This document shows, in pieces, positions 53,641 to 63,512 of a stretch of DNA of 64,000 nt. Location: the NCBI GenBank assembly GCA_030540085.1, contig JAUNWY010000001.1, positions 258,058 through 322,057 on the forward strand, read 5' to 3'. Within the stretch, counting starts at the first letter, position 1, and every line of letters starts with the position of its first letter. Origin of the DNA: Eggerthella sp. GTDB taxonomy: Bacteria; Actinomycetota; Coriobacteriia; Coriobacteriales; Eggerthellaceae. A program made the position numbers and the translations under genes. The notes beneath the pieces are model-generated. The model was given only the letters and a program-made list of their open reading frames with translations, was not told the DNA's origin and ran no database searches.

Positions 53641-54255
53641 ATGACCGCGCCTGAAAAAGACGAGGCACGCGAGGATCAGGAAGCAGCCGAGGCCAAGCCC
53701 GAGGCTGCTGCCCCCGAAGAGGTCGAAGCGGATGTCATCGAAGATGACGCCGAGAGCGAAGAGCCCGAGGAAGATCCGGTGGAAGCAGCTAAGGCCGAGG
53801 CGGATGCCTGGAGGGACAAGTACTTCAGGCTCCATGCCGAGTGGAACACCTATCGCCGTCGTATGAACGAGCAGCGTGAAGAGGAAAAACTTCGCGCCAC
53901 CGAAAAGCTGGTTGAAAGCTTGATCCCCGTGATTGACGACTTTGAACGTAGCATCGCTTATGCGGAGGGCAATGGCGAAGAGGGTCTGCTCGGTGGCATC
54001 AAAGCCGTTCACAACAAGATCGGCGAGGTGCTGAAGAAGGAAGGCGTTGAGATCATCAATCCTGAAGGTGAAGCGTTTGATGCCCTTGAGGCTCAGGCGG
54101 TAGCCACGGTTGACGATCCTTCGGTTCCCGATGAAACGGTTGCCCAGGTTTACCAGAAGGGCTATCGCATGGGTAACAAGGTTATCCGTGCTGCAATGGT
54201 AACGGTTACCGTGGGCGGTCCGAAGCGCGAGACCAAGTCAGAAGAAGACGAATAG
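53641..54255 (+). CDS. grpE: nucleotide exchange factor GrpE
   Basis: This 204-residue protein releases ADP from DnaK. The first 60 residues are acidic and disordered. A long helix (DKYFRLHAEWNTYRRRMNEQ) follows, then the family core LIPVIDDFERSIAYAEGN, LLGGIKAVHNKIGEVLKKEG and the beta domain ending with VYQKGYRMGNKVIRAAMVTV. A GAAGGACAGG ribosome site lies at the end of dnaK. It starts 2 bases after dnaK. Confidence 0.96.
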   Translation: MTAPEKDEAREDQEAAEAKPEAAAPEEVEADVIEDDAESEEPEEDPVEAAKAEADAWRDKYFRLHAEWNTYRRRMNEQREEEKLRATEKLVESLIPVIDDFERSIAYAEGNGEEGLLGGIKAVHNKIGEVLKKEGVEIINPEGEAFDALEAQAVATVDDPSVPDETVAQVYQKGYRMGNKVIRAAMVTVTVGGPKRETKSEEDE

Positions 54256-54261
54256 CAAACG

Positions 54262-54291
54262 CAAGGGCGGGCTCGCAAGTCCGCCCTTGTT
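54262..54291 (+). terminator. hairpin between grpE and dnaJ
   Basis: CAAGGGCGG (54262-54270) pairs with CCGCCCTTG (54281-54289), with inner pairs, followed by TTG. It is a weak terminator and may make dnaJ-hspR expression lower than dnaK-grpE. Confidence 0.6.
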
Positions 54292-54531
54292 GTAAGCAGC
54301 TCGAGGGAATTGGGCAAGAATGCCCTGTCAGTCAAAGTTGGGCATACGGGCGGGTTTCTTTCGGGCTGATCAATAAGAAGAGAAAACAGGGGTAGTGAAG
54401 CAGGTTACATTTCCGTCGCAACGGCTGATGCCGAAAGGCTTTTGGCTTTTCGATCGTGCCGAGGCGAACAGGTCGCTCAGCTGGAAAAGCAACTGCATTA
54501 CTATCCCGTCTGAATAGGAAAGGTGGGGCGA

Positions 54532-55482
54532 ATGGCAACTCCCGACTACTACAAAACGCTAGGCGTTCCACGTGACGCCGATGCTGATGCCATCAAGAAG
54601 GCATTTCGCAAACTGGCCCGCAAGCACCACCCTGATGCGGGCGGCGACGAGGCGAAGTTCAAGGAAATCAACGAGGCGTACGAGGTCCTTTCCGACGAAA
54701 AGAAACGTAAGCTCTACGACCAGTATGGCACCGCCAACGAAAACCAGATTCCCTATGGCGGGGCATGGCAAGGTCAGGGCGGCAACCCCTTTGCCGGCGC
54801 GGGCTTTGGCGGAGCATCTGGTTTCGGTAGCTGGGCAGATATTCTCGAGAGCATCCGCAACGGTGAAGGCGTTTTCGGCGGCAACTGGGATTTCGGCGGA
54901 GCGGGTAGCTATGCTCAGCCTCGGCCGCAGAAGGGCGCCGATAAAGAAGTGTCCATGACGGTAACCTTCGACGAAGCCTTTAATGGATGCGAAAAGCGCA
55001 TCCGCATTGGTCGCTCGGGAACAGGCGAAAAGGAAACGCTCACCATAAAGATTCCCGCTGGCGCCATCGACGGCGGCCGTGTTCGCTTAAAGGGCAAAGG
55101 CGGCCAGGGAGCAAATGGCGGCCCCGCAGGCGACTTACTGGTGAACATCAAGATAGGCGCTCATCCGCTCTATCGGCGCGACAAGGCGGACGTTTTGATG
55201 GACCTGCCCGTAACGTTTGCCGAAGCGGCTCTTGGTGCTCAAGTGGTGGTTCCCACTCCCGATGGTACGAAAGTGCGCTTGAAGGTACCTGCTGGGTGTC
55301 AGGACGGAACGGTTCTTACGGTGCGTGGCAAAGGCGCCCCCAGGTTGGGCAAGGGCTCAACGGGCAACGGCGATTTGCGCGTGGCCATCAAGATAGCGGT
55401 TCCGAAGACGTTGAACGATGAACAGAAGAAGGCCCTGGAAGCATTCCAGGAAGCTACTAAGGAAGAGGTGAGGGCATGGTAA
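54532..55482 (+). CDS. dnaJ: J-domain co-chaperone, DnaJ type without zinc finger (CbpA-like)
   Basis: This 316-residue protein has a J domain ([20 protein letters not shown], with HPD in KHHPDAGG), a G/F-rich linker ([19 protein letters not shown]) and two beta-sandwich C-terminal domains. The cysteine-rich zinc domain of class I DnaJ is absent, so this is a class II or CbpA-like protein. It stimulates DnaK ATPase. The ATG at 54532 is preferred over a GTG at 54523. It overlaps hspR by up to 7 bases. Confidence 0.93.
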   Translation: MATPDYYKTLGVPRDADADAIKKAFRKLARKHHPDAGGDEAKFKEINEAYEVLSDEKKRKLYDQYGTANENQIPYGGAWQGQGGNPFAGAGFGGASGFGSWADILESIRNGEGVFGGNWDFGGAGSYAQPRPQKGADKEVSMTVTFDEAFNGCEKRIRIGRSGTGEKETLTIKIPAGAIDGGRVRLKGKGGQGANGGPAGDLLVNIKIGAHPLYRRDKADVLMDLPVTFAEAALGAQVVVPTPDGTKVRLKVPAGCQDGTVLTVRGKGAPRLGKGSTGNGDLRVAIKIAVPKTLNDEQKKALEAFQEATKEEVRAW

Positions 55483-55862
55483 TGGAAGACAAAGACAGAC
55501 CGCTGTATATGATCAGTGTTGCTGCCGAACTTGCTGGCGTTCACCCGCAAACTCTGCGCATCTATGAACAAAAGGGCCTGGTTTCCCCCCAGCGCACACG
55601 GGGCAACACGCGCATGTATTCGCAGGCCGATATTGAGCGTTTGCAGTTGATCAATGACCTTACCGATGAAGGCATCAATCTTGCGGGCGTTATTCGCATC
55701 CTCGACCTTAAAGGGCGCCTGGATGAGCGTGATGACGAGCTCGATGCCCTGCATCGTCGTGTACGCAAGCTTGCCGACCGTGTACACGAACTCGAAACCA
55801 GGGAAAGCGTCAATTCTTTGGTGACCGATACTAACGCAATTGTATTGCGCAGGTTGATGTAA
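55476..55862 (+). CDS. hspR: MerR-family heat-shock repressor HspR
   Basis: This 128-residue MerR-family protein starts with the winged helix [20 protein letters not shown] and [22 protein letters not shown]-terminal helix follows ([20 protein letters not shown]). It represses dnaK-type operons with DnaK as co-repressor in other Actinobacteria. Its position as the last gene of the dnaK operon is standard. No perfect HAIR operator is seen upstream of dnaK or clpB, so its target here is unclear. An ATG at 55482 is an alternative start. Confidence 0.93.
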   Translation: MVMEDKDRPLYMISVAAELAGVHPQTLRIYEQKGLVSPQRTRGNTRMYSQADIERLQLINDLTDEGINLAGVIRILDLKGRLDERDDELDALHRRVRKLADRVHELETRESVNSLVTDTNAIVLRRLM

Positions 55863-55908
55863 AACACTAGCCATTTCTTTTGCTGCAAGTAGAAGAAAGG
55901 AGACTTAT

Positions 55909-58653
55909 ATGTGGATTGAAAAATTAGCAGTGACTGCCCAAGAGGCGTTTAAATCTGCAATGGACATTGCGTCTAAGCATGAAGCAGCCACCACAGAGCC
56001 GCTTCATCTGCTAGATGCCATCCTTTCTGCGGACGAGAATAACCTGAAGGCCATCATTACGCGTATTGGCGCCGACCCTGCCGTCTTGAAGCAGCGCGTC
56101 GATGCGGAGGTGGAGCATCAGCCGAAGGTAAGCGGTCAAACCTTTATGGGCATGGTGGCCCCTTCAAGGGAATTCGATGCCCTGATGAACAACGCCGAGA
56201 AAATCGCCGGAAAGTTGGACGACAACTACATCACCACCGAGCATCTGCTCATTGCCCTTTCTGAAGATAAGGGGCAGGCGGGTCGCATCCTGAACGATGC
56301 TGGTGTTACACGTGAAACAGTCGAGGCGGCTTATCAAGATCTTCGCGGCGACACTCGCGTAACCGATGCGGAGTCGAAAACTGAGTTCGAGGTGCTGGAG
56401 CAGTATGGCCAGAACCTTACTCAGCAGGCACGTGATGGCAAACTCGATCCGGTAATCGGTCGTTCCGAGGAAATTCGTCGTACCGTTCAGGTTCTTTCCC
56501 GTCGTACGAAGAACAACCCTGTGCTTATTGGCGAGCCTGGCGTGGGCAAAACGGCAATCGTTGAAGGCTTGGCCCAGCGCATCGTTGCGGGCGACGTTCC
56601 CTCCAGCCTGAAAGACCGTGAGCTTATTGCGCTTGACCTTCCTGCGATGCTCGCTGGCGCTAAGTATCGTGGTGAATTCGAAGATCGTCTGAAGGCTGTT
56701 CTTCGCGAAGTGAAGCAGTCTGACGGGCAGATTATCCTGTTCATCGATGAGTTGCACACCATTGTGGGCGCCGGCTCCACGGGCGATAGCTCCATGGACG
56801 CGGGCAATATGCTGAAGCCCGCTTTGGCTCGTGGTGAGCTTCATGCCATCGGTGCTACTACGCTCGACGAATACCGCAAGTACATCGAAAAGGATGCTGC
56901 GCTTGAGCGTCGTTTCCAGCCGGTGCTGGTGGGCGAGCCAACAGTCGAAGACACCATTGCGATTCTGCGTGGCCTGAAGGAAAAGTACGAGATCCATCAT
57001 GGCGTCCGCATCAAGGACTCCGCGCTGGTTGCTGCAGCCGAACTCTCCAACCGCTACATCACCGATCGTTTCCTGCCTGACAAGGCAATCGACCTGATGG
57101 ACGAGGCGGCAAGTCGTTTACGTATCGAAATCGACAGCATGCCCGAAGAGGTCGATCTGGCTGAGCGCAAGCTCACTCAGATGCAGATCGAAGAGCAGGC
57201 TCTGATGAAGGAAACGGATGAGCCGAGCCGCGAGCGCTTGGAGGCTCTCCGCAAGGAGATTTCTGCCGCCCGCGAAGCGCTGGATTCGCAGAAGGCGCTT
57301 TGGAAAAACGAAAAGGACGTCATTGTCAGCGTTCAGAACCTGAAGGCTGATATTGAGGCTGCCCAGATCGAAGAAGAGCAGGCCACCCGCGAAGGCGACC
57401 TGGCTCGTGCTTCCGAGCTGCGCTATGGTACCATTCCTGCGCTGCAGCAGAAACTTGCTCAGGCTGAAGAGGTTCTGGAAAATCGCCAGCAGGACGGCGC
57501 GATCCTCAAGGAAGAGGTTGGCGAAGACGAGATCGCCGAGGTTGTATCCACGTGGACGGGCATTCCCGTTACCAAGATGATGCAGGGTGAAATGGCCAAG
57601 CTGGTTGACCTGGAAGACAAGCTTCGCGAACGCGTGGTTGGTCAGGATAAAGCCGTGGCTGCTGTGGCAGGCGCAATTCGTCGTAACCGTGCAGGCCTTT
57701 CCGATCCGAACCGTCCCATTGGCAGCTTCCTGTTCTTGGGTCCCACCGGTGTTGGCAAAACGGAACTGGCCAAGGCTCTTGCCGAGTATCTGTTTGACAC
57801 CGAGCGCGCTATGGTTCGTATCGATATGTCCGAGTATATGGAAAAGCACTCGGTTGCTCGTTTGGTCGGAGCGCCTCCGGGATATGTGGGCTACGACGAG
57901 GGCGGTCAGCTTACTGAAGCGGTACGCCGTAAGCCGTACAGCGTGATTTTGCTGGACGAGGTTGAAAAGGCTCATCCCGATGTGTTCAATATCCTGCTTC
58001 AGGTTTTGGACGATGGTCGTCTCACCGATGGCCAGGGCCGCGTGGTCAGCTTCAAGAACGCCATTATCATCATGACGTCCAACATCGGTTCGCAGTCGAT
58101 TCGCGAATTCGCAGGCGAAGATCAGAATCAGGGGTCTGGCAATTCCATGGGCAAGGTCATGGAAGACCTTATGACCGCAGATGTTGAGGTTGCGGCAAAG
58201 CGCCTGGCTGAGCTGAACAACAAGATCAACGATGCTCTGCGTAATACTTTCCGCCCCGAGTTCCTGAACCGCATCGATGAGGTAATCACCTTCAATCCGC
58301 TTTCCATTGCCGCAATGGAGCCTATCGTCGGTTTGCAGTTGGCCGACGTGCGCGAGCGTCTTGCCGATCGTCGTATCGACTTGGTGGTTACTCCTGCCGC
58401 TATGGAGCATCTTGCGATTGACGGTTACGATCCCGTCTACGGAGCACGTCCGCTGCGTCGCTTGATTCAGCGTGAGGTAACCGACCGCGTTGCCACCGAA
58501 ATCATCAACGGCACCGTTCACGATGGTGCAACGGTAACGGTTGATATCGATGGCGAAGGCCAGTATTGCTCTAAGGTCGAAAACCGCCATGAGCTGAATG
58601 CCGGCGACGACATCGTTGCCCAGGCCGAGCGATTCTTGGGTGGCCAAGAATAG
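55909..58653 (+). CDS. clpB: ATP-dependent disaggregase ClpB (Hsp100)
   Basis: This 914-residue hexameric AAA+ chaperone extracts proteins from aggregates with DnaK. It has the N domain ([18 protein letters not shown]), first Walker [15 protein letters not shown] (about 207), a middle coiled-coil domain (about 405-530), second Walker [15 protein letters not shown] (about 611) and [20 protein letters not shown]. The C-terminus ends in an acidic stretch. AAAGGAG precedes the ATG. It starts 46 bases after hspR and may share the operon. A near-parS sequence is embedded at 56304-56319. Confidence 0.97.
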   Translation: MWIEKLAVTAQEAFKSAMDIASKHEAATTEPLHLLDAILSADENNLKAIITRIGADPAVLKQRVDAEVEHQPKVSGQTFMGMVAPSREFDALMNNAEKIAGKLDDNYITTEHLLIALSEDKGQAGRILNDAGVTRETVEAAYQDLRGDTRVTDAESKTEFEVLEQYGQNLTQQARDGKLDPVIGRSEEIRRTVQVLSRRTKNNPVLIGEPGVGKTAIVEGLAQRIVAGDVPSSLKDRELIALDLPAMLAGAKYRGEFEDRLKAVLREVKQSDGQIILFIDELHTIVGAGSTGDSSMDAGNMLKPALARGELHAIGATTLDEYRKYIEKDAALERRFQPVLVGEPTVEDTIAILRGLKEKYEIHHGVRIKDSALVAAAELSNRYITDRFLPDKAIDLMDEAASRLRIEIDSMPEEVDLAERKLTQMQIEEQALMKETDEPSRERLEALRKEISAAREALDSQKALWKNEKDVIVSVQNLKADIEAAQIEEEQATREGDLARASELRYGTIPALQQKLAQAEEVLENRQQDGAILKEEVGEDEIAEVVSTWTGIPVTKMMQGEMAKLVDLEDKLRERVVGQDKAVAAVAGAIRRNRAGLSDPNRPIGSFLFLGPTGVGKTELAKALAEYLFDTERAMVRIDMSEYMEKHSVARLVGAPPGYVGYDEGGQLTEAVRRKPYSVILLDEVEKAHPDVFNILLQVLDDGRLTDGQGRVVSFKNAIIIMTSNIGSQSIREFAGEDQNQGSGNSMGKVMEDLMTADVEVAAKRLAELNNKINDALRNTFRPEFLNRIDEVITFNPLSIAAMEPIVGLQLADVRERLADRRIDLVVTPAAMEHLAIDGYDPVYGARPLRRLIQREVTDRVATEIINGTVHDGATVTVDIDGEGQYCSKVENRHELNAGDDIVAQAERFLGGQE
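56304..56319. promoter_or_regulatory. parS-like site inside clpB
   Basis: TGTTACACGTGAAACA fits the Bacillus-type consensus TGTTNCACGTGAAACA. It encodes GVTRETVE in clpB. It is the most distant copy, about 50.7 kb from the dnaA-dnaN spacer. Confidence 0.6.
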
Positions 58654-58672
58654 GGCATAACCTGATTGCTTC

Positions 58673-58713
58673 AAGGGCGCCTTCTCTTTTAAGGGAAGGC
58701 GCCCTTTCTTTTT
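58673..58713 (+). terminator. terminator of clpB
   Basis: AAGGGCGCCTTC (58673-58684) pairs perfectly with GAAGGCGCCCTT (58695-58706), 12 bp, followed by TCTTTTT. Confidence 0.9.
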
Positions 58714-59041
58714 GCCTTTGGTGTAGCTGTGAGTTAGTTTGCGGCCCCGCTCGTCGAGGATGAACGGCGTATGAATGCCGTTCATCGTCCGTGGGCGGCG
58801 ATTTTGCCCAGTTTTTCCCGTTGTGTAACAAAGAAGTAACGCAGGATTGCGACTATTCAAAATCGTTTTCCCCCTGACGTGGGAGTGAGCCGCTCTGTGT
58901 AGGCGCATGCCGCAGGCTTTCATTCCCCCTGAAGCAGCGGCTTCGTTATCTCGCGCAGATAGCGAAGCCGCCACTTCGCAAGTTTGCTGAACTAACGGGC
59001 GCACTTCCTATCCACGTCAAACGAGTAGAAAGGAAGTAGCC
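58714..59041. other. upstream region of the AGCS symporter gene
   Basis: These 328 bases have no gene. A strong hairpin (58938-58970) lies 71 bases before the start codon: CGGCTTCGTTATCT pairs with AGATAGCGAAGCCG, with one G-U. I looked for a glycine riboswitch because the transporter may carry glycine or alanine, and saw none. Confidence 0.6.
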
Positions 59042-60544
59042 ATGGAGGCATTTATCGAATCCTTCTCGGCTGGCGTCGATGCAGTCGATAGCTTTGTGTG
59101 GGGTTGGGCCCTTATCTGGTTGCTGTTGGGCACTCATCTTTTCATGACTATCAGGACTGGCTTTATCCAGAGGAAGATCCCTACGGCGATTAAACTCTCG
59201 GTCTCTAAAAATGACCCCTATGCCGAAGGCGATATCTCACAGTTCGGTGCCCTTACCACAGCGCTTGCCGCAACCATCGGAACGGGAAACATTGTCGGCG
59301 TTGCTACGGGTCTTTTGTGCGGCGGTCCGGGCGCTATCTTCTGGATGTGGCTTACCGGCGTTTTCGGTATTGCGACCAAGTATTCCGAAACCTATATATC
59401 CATGAAATACCGCGTGAAGGACGCCAACGGCCGAATGCTTGGTGGCGCTATGTATGCGTTGGAGCGCGGCTTCAAGCACAAGGGATTGGGCAAGTTCCTT
59501 GCTGTGCTGTTTGCTCTGTTCACCGCCATCGCTTCCTTCGGCATTGGCGCTTCGGTTCAGTCGAATTCCCTGGCGGGCGCTCTTACCTCTTCAAGCTTGA
59601 TTCCTGGCGCTTCCGAAATCCCCACGTGGCTTATTGGCATTGTGGTTACCGTTTTAGTTGCCATCGTTATCATCGGTGGCTTGAAGAAGGTTTCCAAGGT
59701 GTGCGAGAAGCTGGTCCCCATCATGGCTATCTTCTACGTTGCCTGCTGCCTTGTGATCATTGGCATGAACGGTGCTTATTTGTGGGACGCAATCGTAACC
59801 ATCATTACCTGCGCATTTACCGGTCAGGCCGCTTTTGGTGGTGCAGTTGGTTCGGGCATCATGCTGGCGCTTCAGTACGGCTTTAAGCGAGGCCTGTTCT
59901 CCAACGAATCTGGCTTGGGTTCTGCTCCCCTGGTTGCCGCTTCTGCAATCTCTAAGAATCCCGCTCGCCAGGCGCTGGTTTCCATGTCCGGTACGTTCTG
60001 GGACACGGTGGTTATCTGCCTGATTACTGGCTTGATGCTGGTAACCTCGCTGCTCGCTAACCCCGATCTTGCCGTTATCTACAACAACACCATGCTGGCA
60101 AGCAATGATCTTTCCATCGATACTGCTGTTGGAATCTTCTCTGGTGGCGCCGCTTTGGCGACGGCTTGCTTCGAGAGCATTCCGGTGCTGGGCCCCTTGG
60201 TACTGGTAGTTGGCCTTTTGTGCTTCACCTATTCCACCATGCTCGGTTGGTCTCAGTACGGCGATCGTGCTATTACGTACCTGTTTGGCACCAAGGGCAT
60301 CCGCCCTTATCAGGTGGTGTTCTTGCTCTTTGTATTCTGGGGTTGCATCGGCGGCGGCGACTTGGTGTGGAACCTCTCCGATATCTCCAACGCTCTTATG
60401 GCTGTTCCGAACTGCATAGCGGTTTTGGTTCTTTCCGGCGTGATTGCCAAGGGAACCAAGTACTGGATCTATGAGGGTCGTTTGGAAGAGGAGGACACCA
60501 CGCCAATTCCCACGGTTGGCACGGTCGATCACCCCAACGTTTAA
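59042..60544 (+). CDS. alanine/glycine:cation symporter (AGCS family)
   Basis: This 500-residue sodium- or proton-coupled amino acid symporter has about eleven membrane helices. Family signatures are FGALTTALAATIGTGNIVGV, GGPGAIFWMWLTGVFGIATK, LGGAMYALERG and KRGLFSNESGLGSAPL. The C-terminal 30 residues are cytoplasmic and acidic. AAAGGAAG precedes the ATG. It lies upstream of a D-amino acid transaminase, which suggests import of alanine (D or L) for catabolism. Confidence 0.93.
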   Translation: MEAFIESFSAGVDAVDSFVWGWALIWLLLGTHLFMTIRTGFIQRKIPTAIKLSVSKNDPYAEGDISQFGALTTALAATIGTGNIVGVATGLLCGGPGAIFWMWLTGVFGIATKYSETYISMKYRVKDANGRMLGGAMYALERGFKHKGLGKFLAVLFALFTAIASFGIGASVQSNSLAGALTSSSLIPGASEIPTWLIGIVVTVLVAIVIIGGLKKVSKVCEKLVPIMAIFYVACCLVIIGMNGAYLWDAIVTIITCAFTGQAAFGGAVGSGIMLALQYGFKRGLFSNESGLGSAPLVAASAISKNPARQALVSMSGTFWDTVVICLITGLMLVTSLLANPDLAVIYNNTMLASNDLSIDTAVGIFSGGAALATACFESIPVLGPLVLVVGLLCFTYSTMLGWSQYGDRAITYLFGTKGIRPYQVVFLLFVFWGCIGGGDLVWNLSDISNALMAVPNCIAVLVLSGVIAKGTKYWIYEGRLEEEDTTPIPTVGTVDHPNV

Positions 60545-61000
60545 CGAGGGCTCGCCCTTGTCTCAATGCTCGCTGCGGAAAAGCGGGGGGGATAGTCGCC
60601 CAGAACGCTGCTTTGCTGAAAGGGGTGTTGCCGGGTACTGTCGGCAAGTGACGCCACCGACCCGTACCAGTCACTTGGCAGCGGCGACATTGCCGGGCGT
60701 TATCGGCAAGCGAACTTTCCCCTAGCTGTGGTTCCGGACCGATGGGGGCAAGGCGGTGCACGTAGGGATCAGAACCCCCCTAGTCACGGTCCTGGAATGG
60801 GAGCATTCTGGGACCGCTTTTGCTAGCGGGATGATGGCGCGGGGGCTAGCGCGAATCGCCGATCCTTGTTGTGCCCTGTAAACATACGGCTGGAAACTCC
60901 CATAAGTGGTAGGGTGGGAAAGCGTGACGCGAATGCTTTTATTGACAAAGCGTGAGCTTGGTCTTGTGATCGCCTACTAATTAATGAAGGAGTTTCCAAC
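60545..61000. repeat. intergenic region with a repeated TTGCCGGG hairpin
   Basis: No gene is seen. TTGCCGGGTACTGTCGGCAA (60628) and TTGCCGGGCGTTATCGGCAA (60690) are two 20-base copies 62 bases apart. Each can fold on itself (TTGCC with GGCAA). They are related in style to the spacings of 60-62 bases seen in other gaps. Confidence 0.6.
60942..60970 (+). promoter_or_regulatory. promoter of the D-amino acid transaminase gene
   Basis: A perfect -35 TTGACA (60942-60947) is followed after 17 bases by TGTGAT (60965-60970), a weak -10. It lies 30 bases before the GTG start. Confidence 0.5.
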
Positions 61001-61846
61001 GTGGAAAACTTGGGCTACTACAACGGGAAATTCGGCCCCTTGAATGAAATGAGCATCCCAATGAACGATCGCGTTCATTGGTTTGGCGATGGCGTGTACG
61101 ACGCTGGTCCAGCGCGCAACTATAAGATATTTGCGATCGACGAGCATATTGATCGTTTCTTCAACAGCGCTGAGCTTCTAGAAATTGAAATGCCCTGCAC
61201 CAAACAGGAATTGAAAGATCTTCTGAACAAATTGGTGAAAGAGGTAGATACGGGTAGCCAGTTTGTCTATTACCAAGTAACGCGTGGCACGGGCATCCGC
61301 GACCATGCGTTCACGGAGGGCCCCGGCAACTTGTGGGTGATGTTGAAGCCGGCCACCATCTCCGATGGCATTGAGCCTATTAAGCTGATCACTGAGCCCG
61401 ATACGCGCTTCTTCCATTGCAATATCAAGACGCTCAACCTTATTCCTTCGGTTATGGCATCGGAGAAGGCCAAGCGTGCCGGCTGTCAGGAGACGGTGTT
61501 CTATCGCGAAGGTGGCCGCGTTACCGAATGTGCGCACAGCAATGTGCACATCGTCAAGGATGGCGCGCTGTATACAGCGCCGCTCGACAACCTCATTTTG
61601 CCGGGCATTGCGCGCAAGCACCTCATTCAGGCGTGTGATCGCCTGGGCATTGCTGTGCATGAGGAGCCGTATTACTTGGAGGATCTGTTTGCCGCCGAAG
61701 AGGTATTGGTCACCAGCTCCAGCAATCTGTGCTTGCATGCTCACGAGATTGACGGCAAGCCCGTCGGGGGAAAGCAGACTGAACTGATAGAAGCGCTGCG
61801 CAAGGAAGTAATTGGCGAATTCCTTAGCGCAACCGAAGCCGATTAA
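61001..61846 (+). CDS. dat: D-amino acid transaminase (class IV PLP aminotransferase)
   Basis: This 281-residue PLP enzyme interconverts D-alanine and D-glutamate with their keto acids. The GTG start at 61001 has GAAGGAG about 8 bases upstream. Class IV marks are MNDRVHWFGDGVYD near residue 22, the PLP lysine in CNIKTLNLIPSV (about residue 147), EGGRVTECAHSNVHIVKDGA and TAPLDNLILPGIAR. Length and motifs fit the D-alanine group better than branched-chain enzymes. It could feed ddl with D-alanine and glutamate racemase pathways, or degrade D-alanine to pyruvate. Confidence 0.9.
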   Translation: MENLGYYNGKFGPLNEMSIPMNDRVHWFGDGVYDAGPARNYKIFAIDEHIDRFFNSAELLEIEMPCTKQELKDLLNKLVKEVDTGSQFVYYQVTRGTGIRDHAFTEGPGNLWVMLKPATISDGIEPIKLITEPDTRFFHCNIKTLNLIPSVMASEKAKRAGCQETVFYREGGRVTECAHSNVHIVKDGALYTAPLDNLILPGIARKHLIQACDRLGIAVHEEPYYLEDLFAAEEVLVTSSSNLCLHAHEIDGKPVGGKQTELIEALRKEVIGEFLSATEAD

Positions 61847-62037
61847 GCGCTATTTGCTGCGTTCTGGGCTCGTTGCGAATGCGAGCACGGGGCGTTCTGC
61901 ATGCGTTCGCCATTGACCGCGCCTGGATGCCTTTCGTCAGGGATGTGCGTTGCCTCCCTTTCGTGGAAGTGCGATGAGCGCTAGTGTCAACGCGGTAAAC
62001 CAGTATTATCCAACGTCCACAGGAGCGAAAAGTTAGC

Positions 62038-63456
62038 ATGACTGAGTACAACGAACTCACTCCCGAATTGATCAGCCAGCTCCAGGCTATCGTCGGCGAG
62101 GAAGATTGCCACGTTGGCGAAAACATCAGCGAGGATTACTCTCACGATGAAATGCCCATCTACGGCACTAAGATGCCCGAGGCCGTTTGCTTCCCCAGCA
62201 ACACCGAAGAGGTTGCTGCCATCATGAAGCTGTGCAACGAGAACAAGATTCCCGTTACGGTTCGCGGTGCGGGCACTGGCCTGGTTGGCGGTAGCACCCC
62301 GCTGCAGGGCGGCGTCGTATTGTGTACCATGCACATGAATGAAATCCTCGAGTACGACATGAACAACCTGTTCGTCCGCGTTCAGCCCGGTGTTCGCCTG
62401 TGCGATCTGGCCGCAGACGCCCTCGAGCATGATCTTATGTATCCCCCTGATCCTGGCGAGAAAACCGGTTCTTTGGGCGGTAACGTAAGCACCAACGCTG
62501 GCGGCATGCGCGCTGTTAAGTACGGCACCACGCGTGATTACGTGCTGGCAATGACCGTGGTTCTCCCCACGGGCGAAATCATGGAAATCGGTCGTGCGGT
62601 TTCCAAGACCAGCTCTGGCTACAGCCTTCTTCACCTGATGATCGGATCCGAGGGCACGCTGGGCGTTATCACCGAACTCACCCTTAAGCTTATCCCCGTT
62701 CCGAAGGAAGACATCAGCTTCATCCTCCCCTTCGAGGATCTCGAAACCGCCATTAGCGCTGTTCCGAAGATCAAGCTCGCTGGTCTCGATCCGCAGTCCA
62801 TCGAATTCATGGAGCGCGACATCGTCGACTCTTCCGCTGACTACACCGGCAACAAGATCATTCCTACCAACGTAGATGGCCATGAAGTTGGTGCGTATAT
62901 CCTGGTAACCCTTGATGGCAACGACCAGGACGAAATCTTCCAGCGTGCGGAAACGCTGGCAGAAATCGGCGACGAGCTTGGCGCATTCAACACGCTGGTT
63001 CTTTCCCATCCTGACGACAAGCGTGCCGTATGGGCTGCCCGCAGCGCATTCCTTACGGTAATCGAGGCCGACACCGAGCATCTCGACGAAATGGACGTGG
63101 TTGTTCCCGTAGACAAGGTTGCTGAATTCCTGGAGCACGTGCATCAGATCGGCGAAAAGTACGGCGTTGGCATTCGTTCCTTCGGTCATGCTGGCGACGG
63201 CAACCTTCATATTTACGCTTCCGCAAACGGCGTAGATCAGGACGTGTTCTTGGAGAAGTCCCAGAAGGTTATGAAGGAAAGCTACGAAAAGTGCACCGAG
63301 CTCAATGGCCAGGTATCCGGCGAGCATGGCATTGGTCACGCAAAGAAGGAATACTTGCATGATTCCGTAGGCGACACGGCTATTGGTCTCATGGCGGGCA
63401 TTAAGCGCGTGTTCGACCCGAACTACATCCTGAACCCGGGCAAGGTTTGCAACTAA
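62038..63456 (+). CDS. GlcD-type FAD-linked oxidoreductase (D-lactate/glycolate dehydrogenase)
   Basis: This 472-residue protein has a PCMH-type FAD domain (KIPVTVRGAGTGLVGGSTPL, about 75-95; DPGEKTGSLGGNVSTNAGGM) and a C-terminal FAD-oxidase domain ending with SGEHGIGHAKKEYLHDS and DPNYILNPGKVCN. It oxidises a D-2-hydroxy acid, most often D-lactate or glycolate, and passes electrons to a partner or quinone. No Fe-S subunit (GlcF) is adjacent. GGAGCGAAAAG precedes the ATG. It follows the transaminase by 191 bases, suggesting a pyruvate-centred use of alanine and lactate. Confidence 0.92.
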   Translation: MTEYNELTPELISQLQAIVGEEDCHVGENISEDYSHDEMPIYGTKMPEAVCFPSNTEEVAAIMKLCNENKIPVTVRGAGTGLVGGSTPLQGGVVLCTMHMNEILEYDMNNLFVRVQPGVRLCDLAADALEHDLMYPPDPGEKTGSLGGNVSTNAGGMRAVKYGTTRDYVLAMTVVLPTGEIMEIGRAVSKTSSGYSLLHLMIGSEGTLGVITELTLKLIPVPKEDISFILPFEDLETAISAVPKIKLAGLDPQSIEFMERDIVDSSADYTGNKIIPTNVDGHEVGAYILVTLDGNDQDEIFQRAETLAEIGDELGAFNTLVLSHPDDKRAVWAARSAFLTVIEADTEHLDEMDVVVPVDKVAEFLEHVHQIGEKYGVGIRSFGHAGDGNLHIYASANGVDQDVFLEKSQKVMKESYEKCTELNGQVSGEHGIGHAKKEYLHDSVGDTAIGLMAGIKRVFDPNYILNPGKVCN

Positions 63457-63479
63457 ATACCAACCTATATATAGGTATT

Positions 63480-63512
63480 AAGGGAGTCGCAATAATGCGG
63501 CTCCCTTTCTAT
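63480..63512 (+). terminator. terminator of the FAD oxidoreductase gene
   Basis: AAGGGAGTCGCA (63480-63491) pairs with TGCGGCTCCCTT (63496-63507) with one G-U, followed by TCTAT. A small palindrome CCTATATATAGG (63464-63475) precedes it. Confidence 0.85.

Noticed and set aside
57118..59004. 628-codon minus-strand open frame
   Set aside because: Mostly antisense to clpB. Long antisense frames arise here from codon bias. The protein is low in conserved motifs and has no start signal.
58714..59041. Glycine riboswitch upstream of the AGCS symporter
   Set aside because: No conserved glycine-aptamer core could be found; only a plain hairpin is seen.
61987..63360. 457-codon minus-strand open frame
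   Set aside because: Antisense to the GlcD-type oxidase; no recognisable domain.
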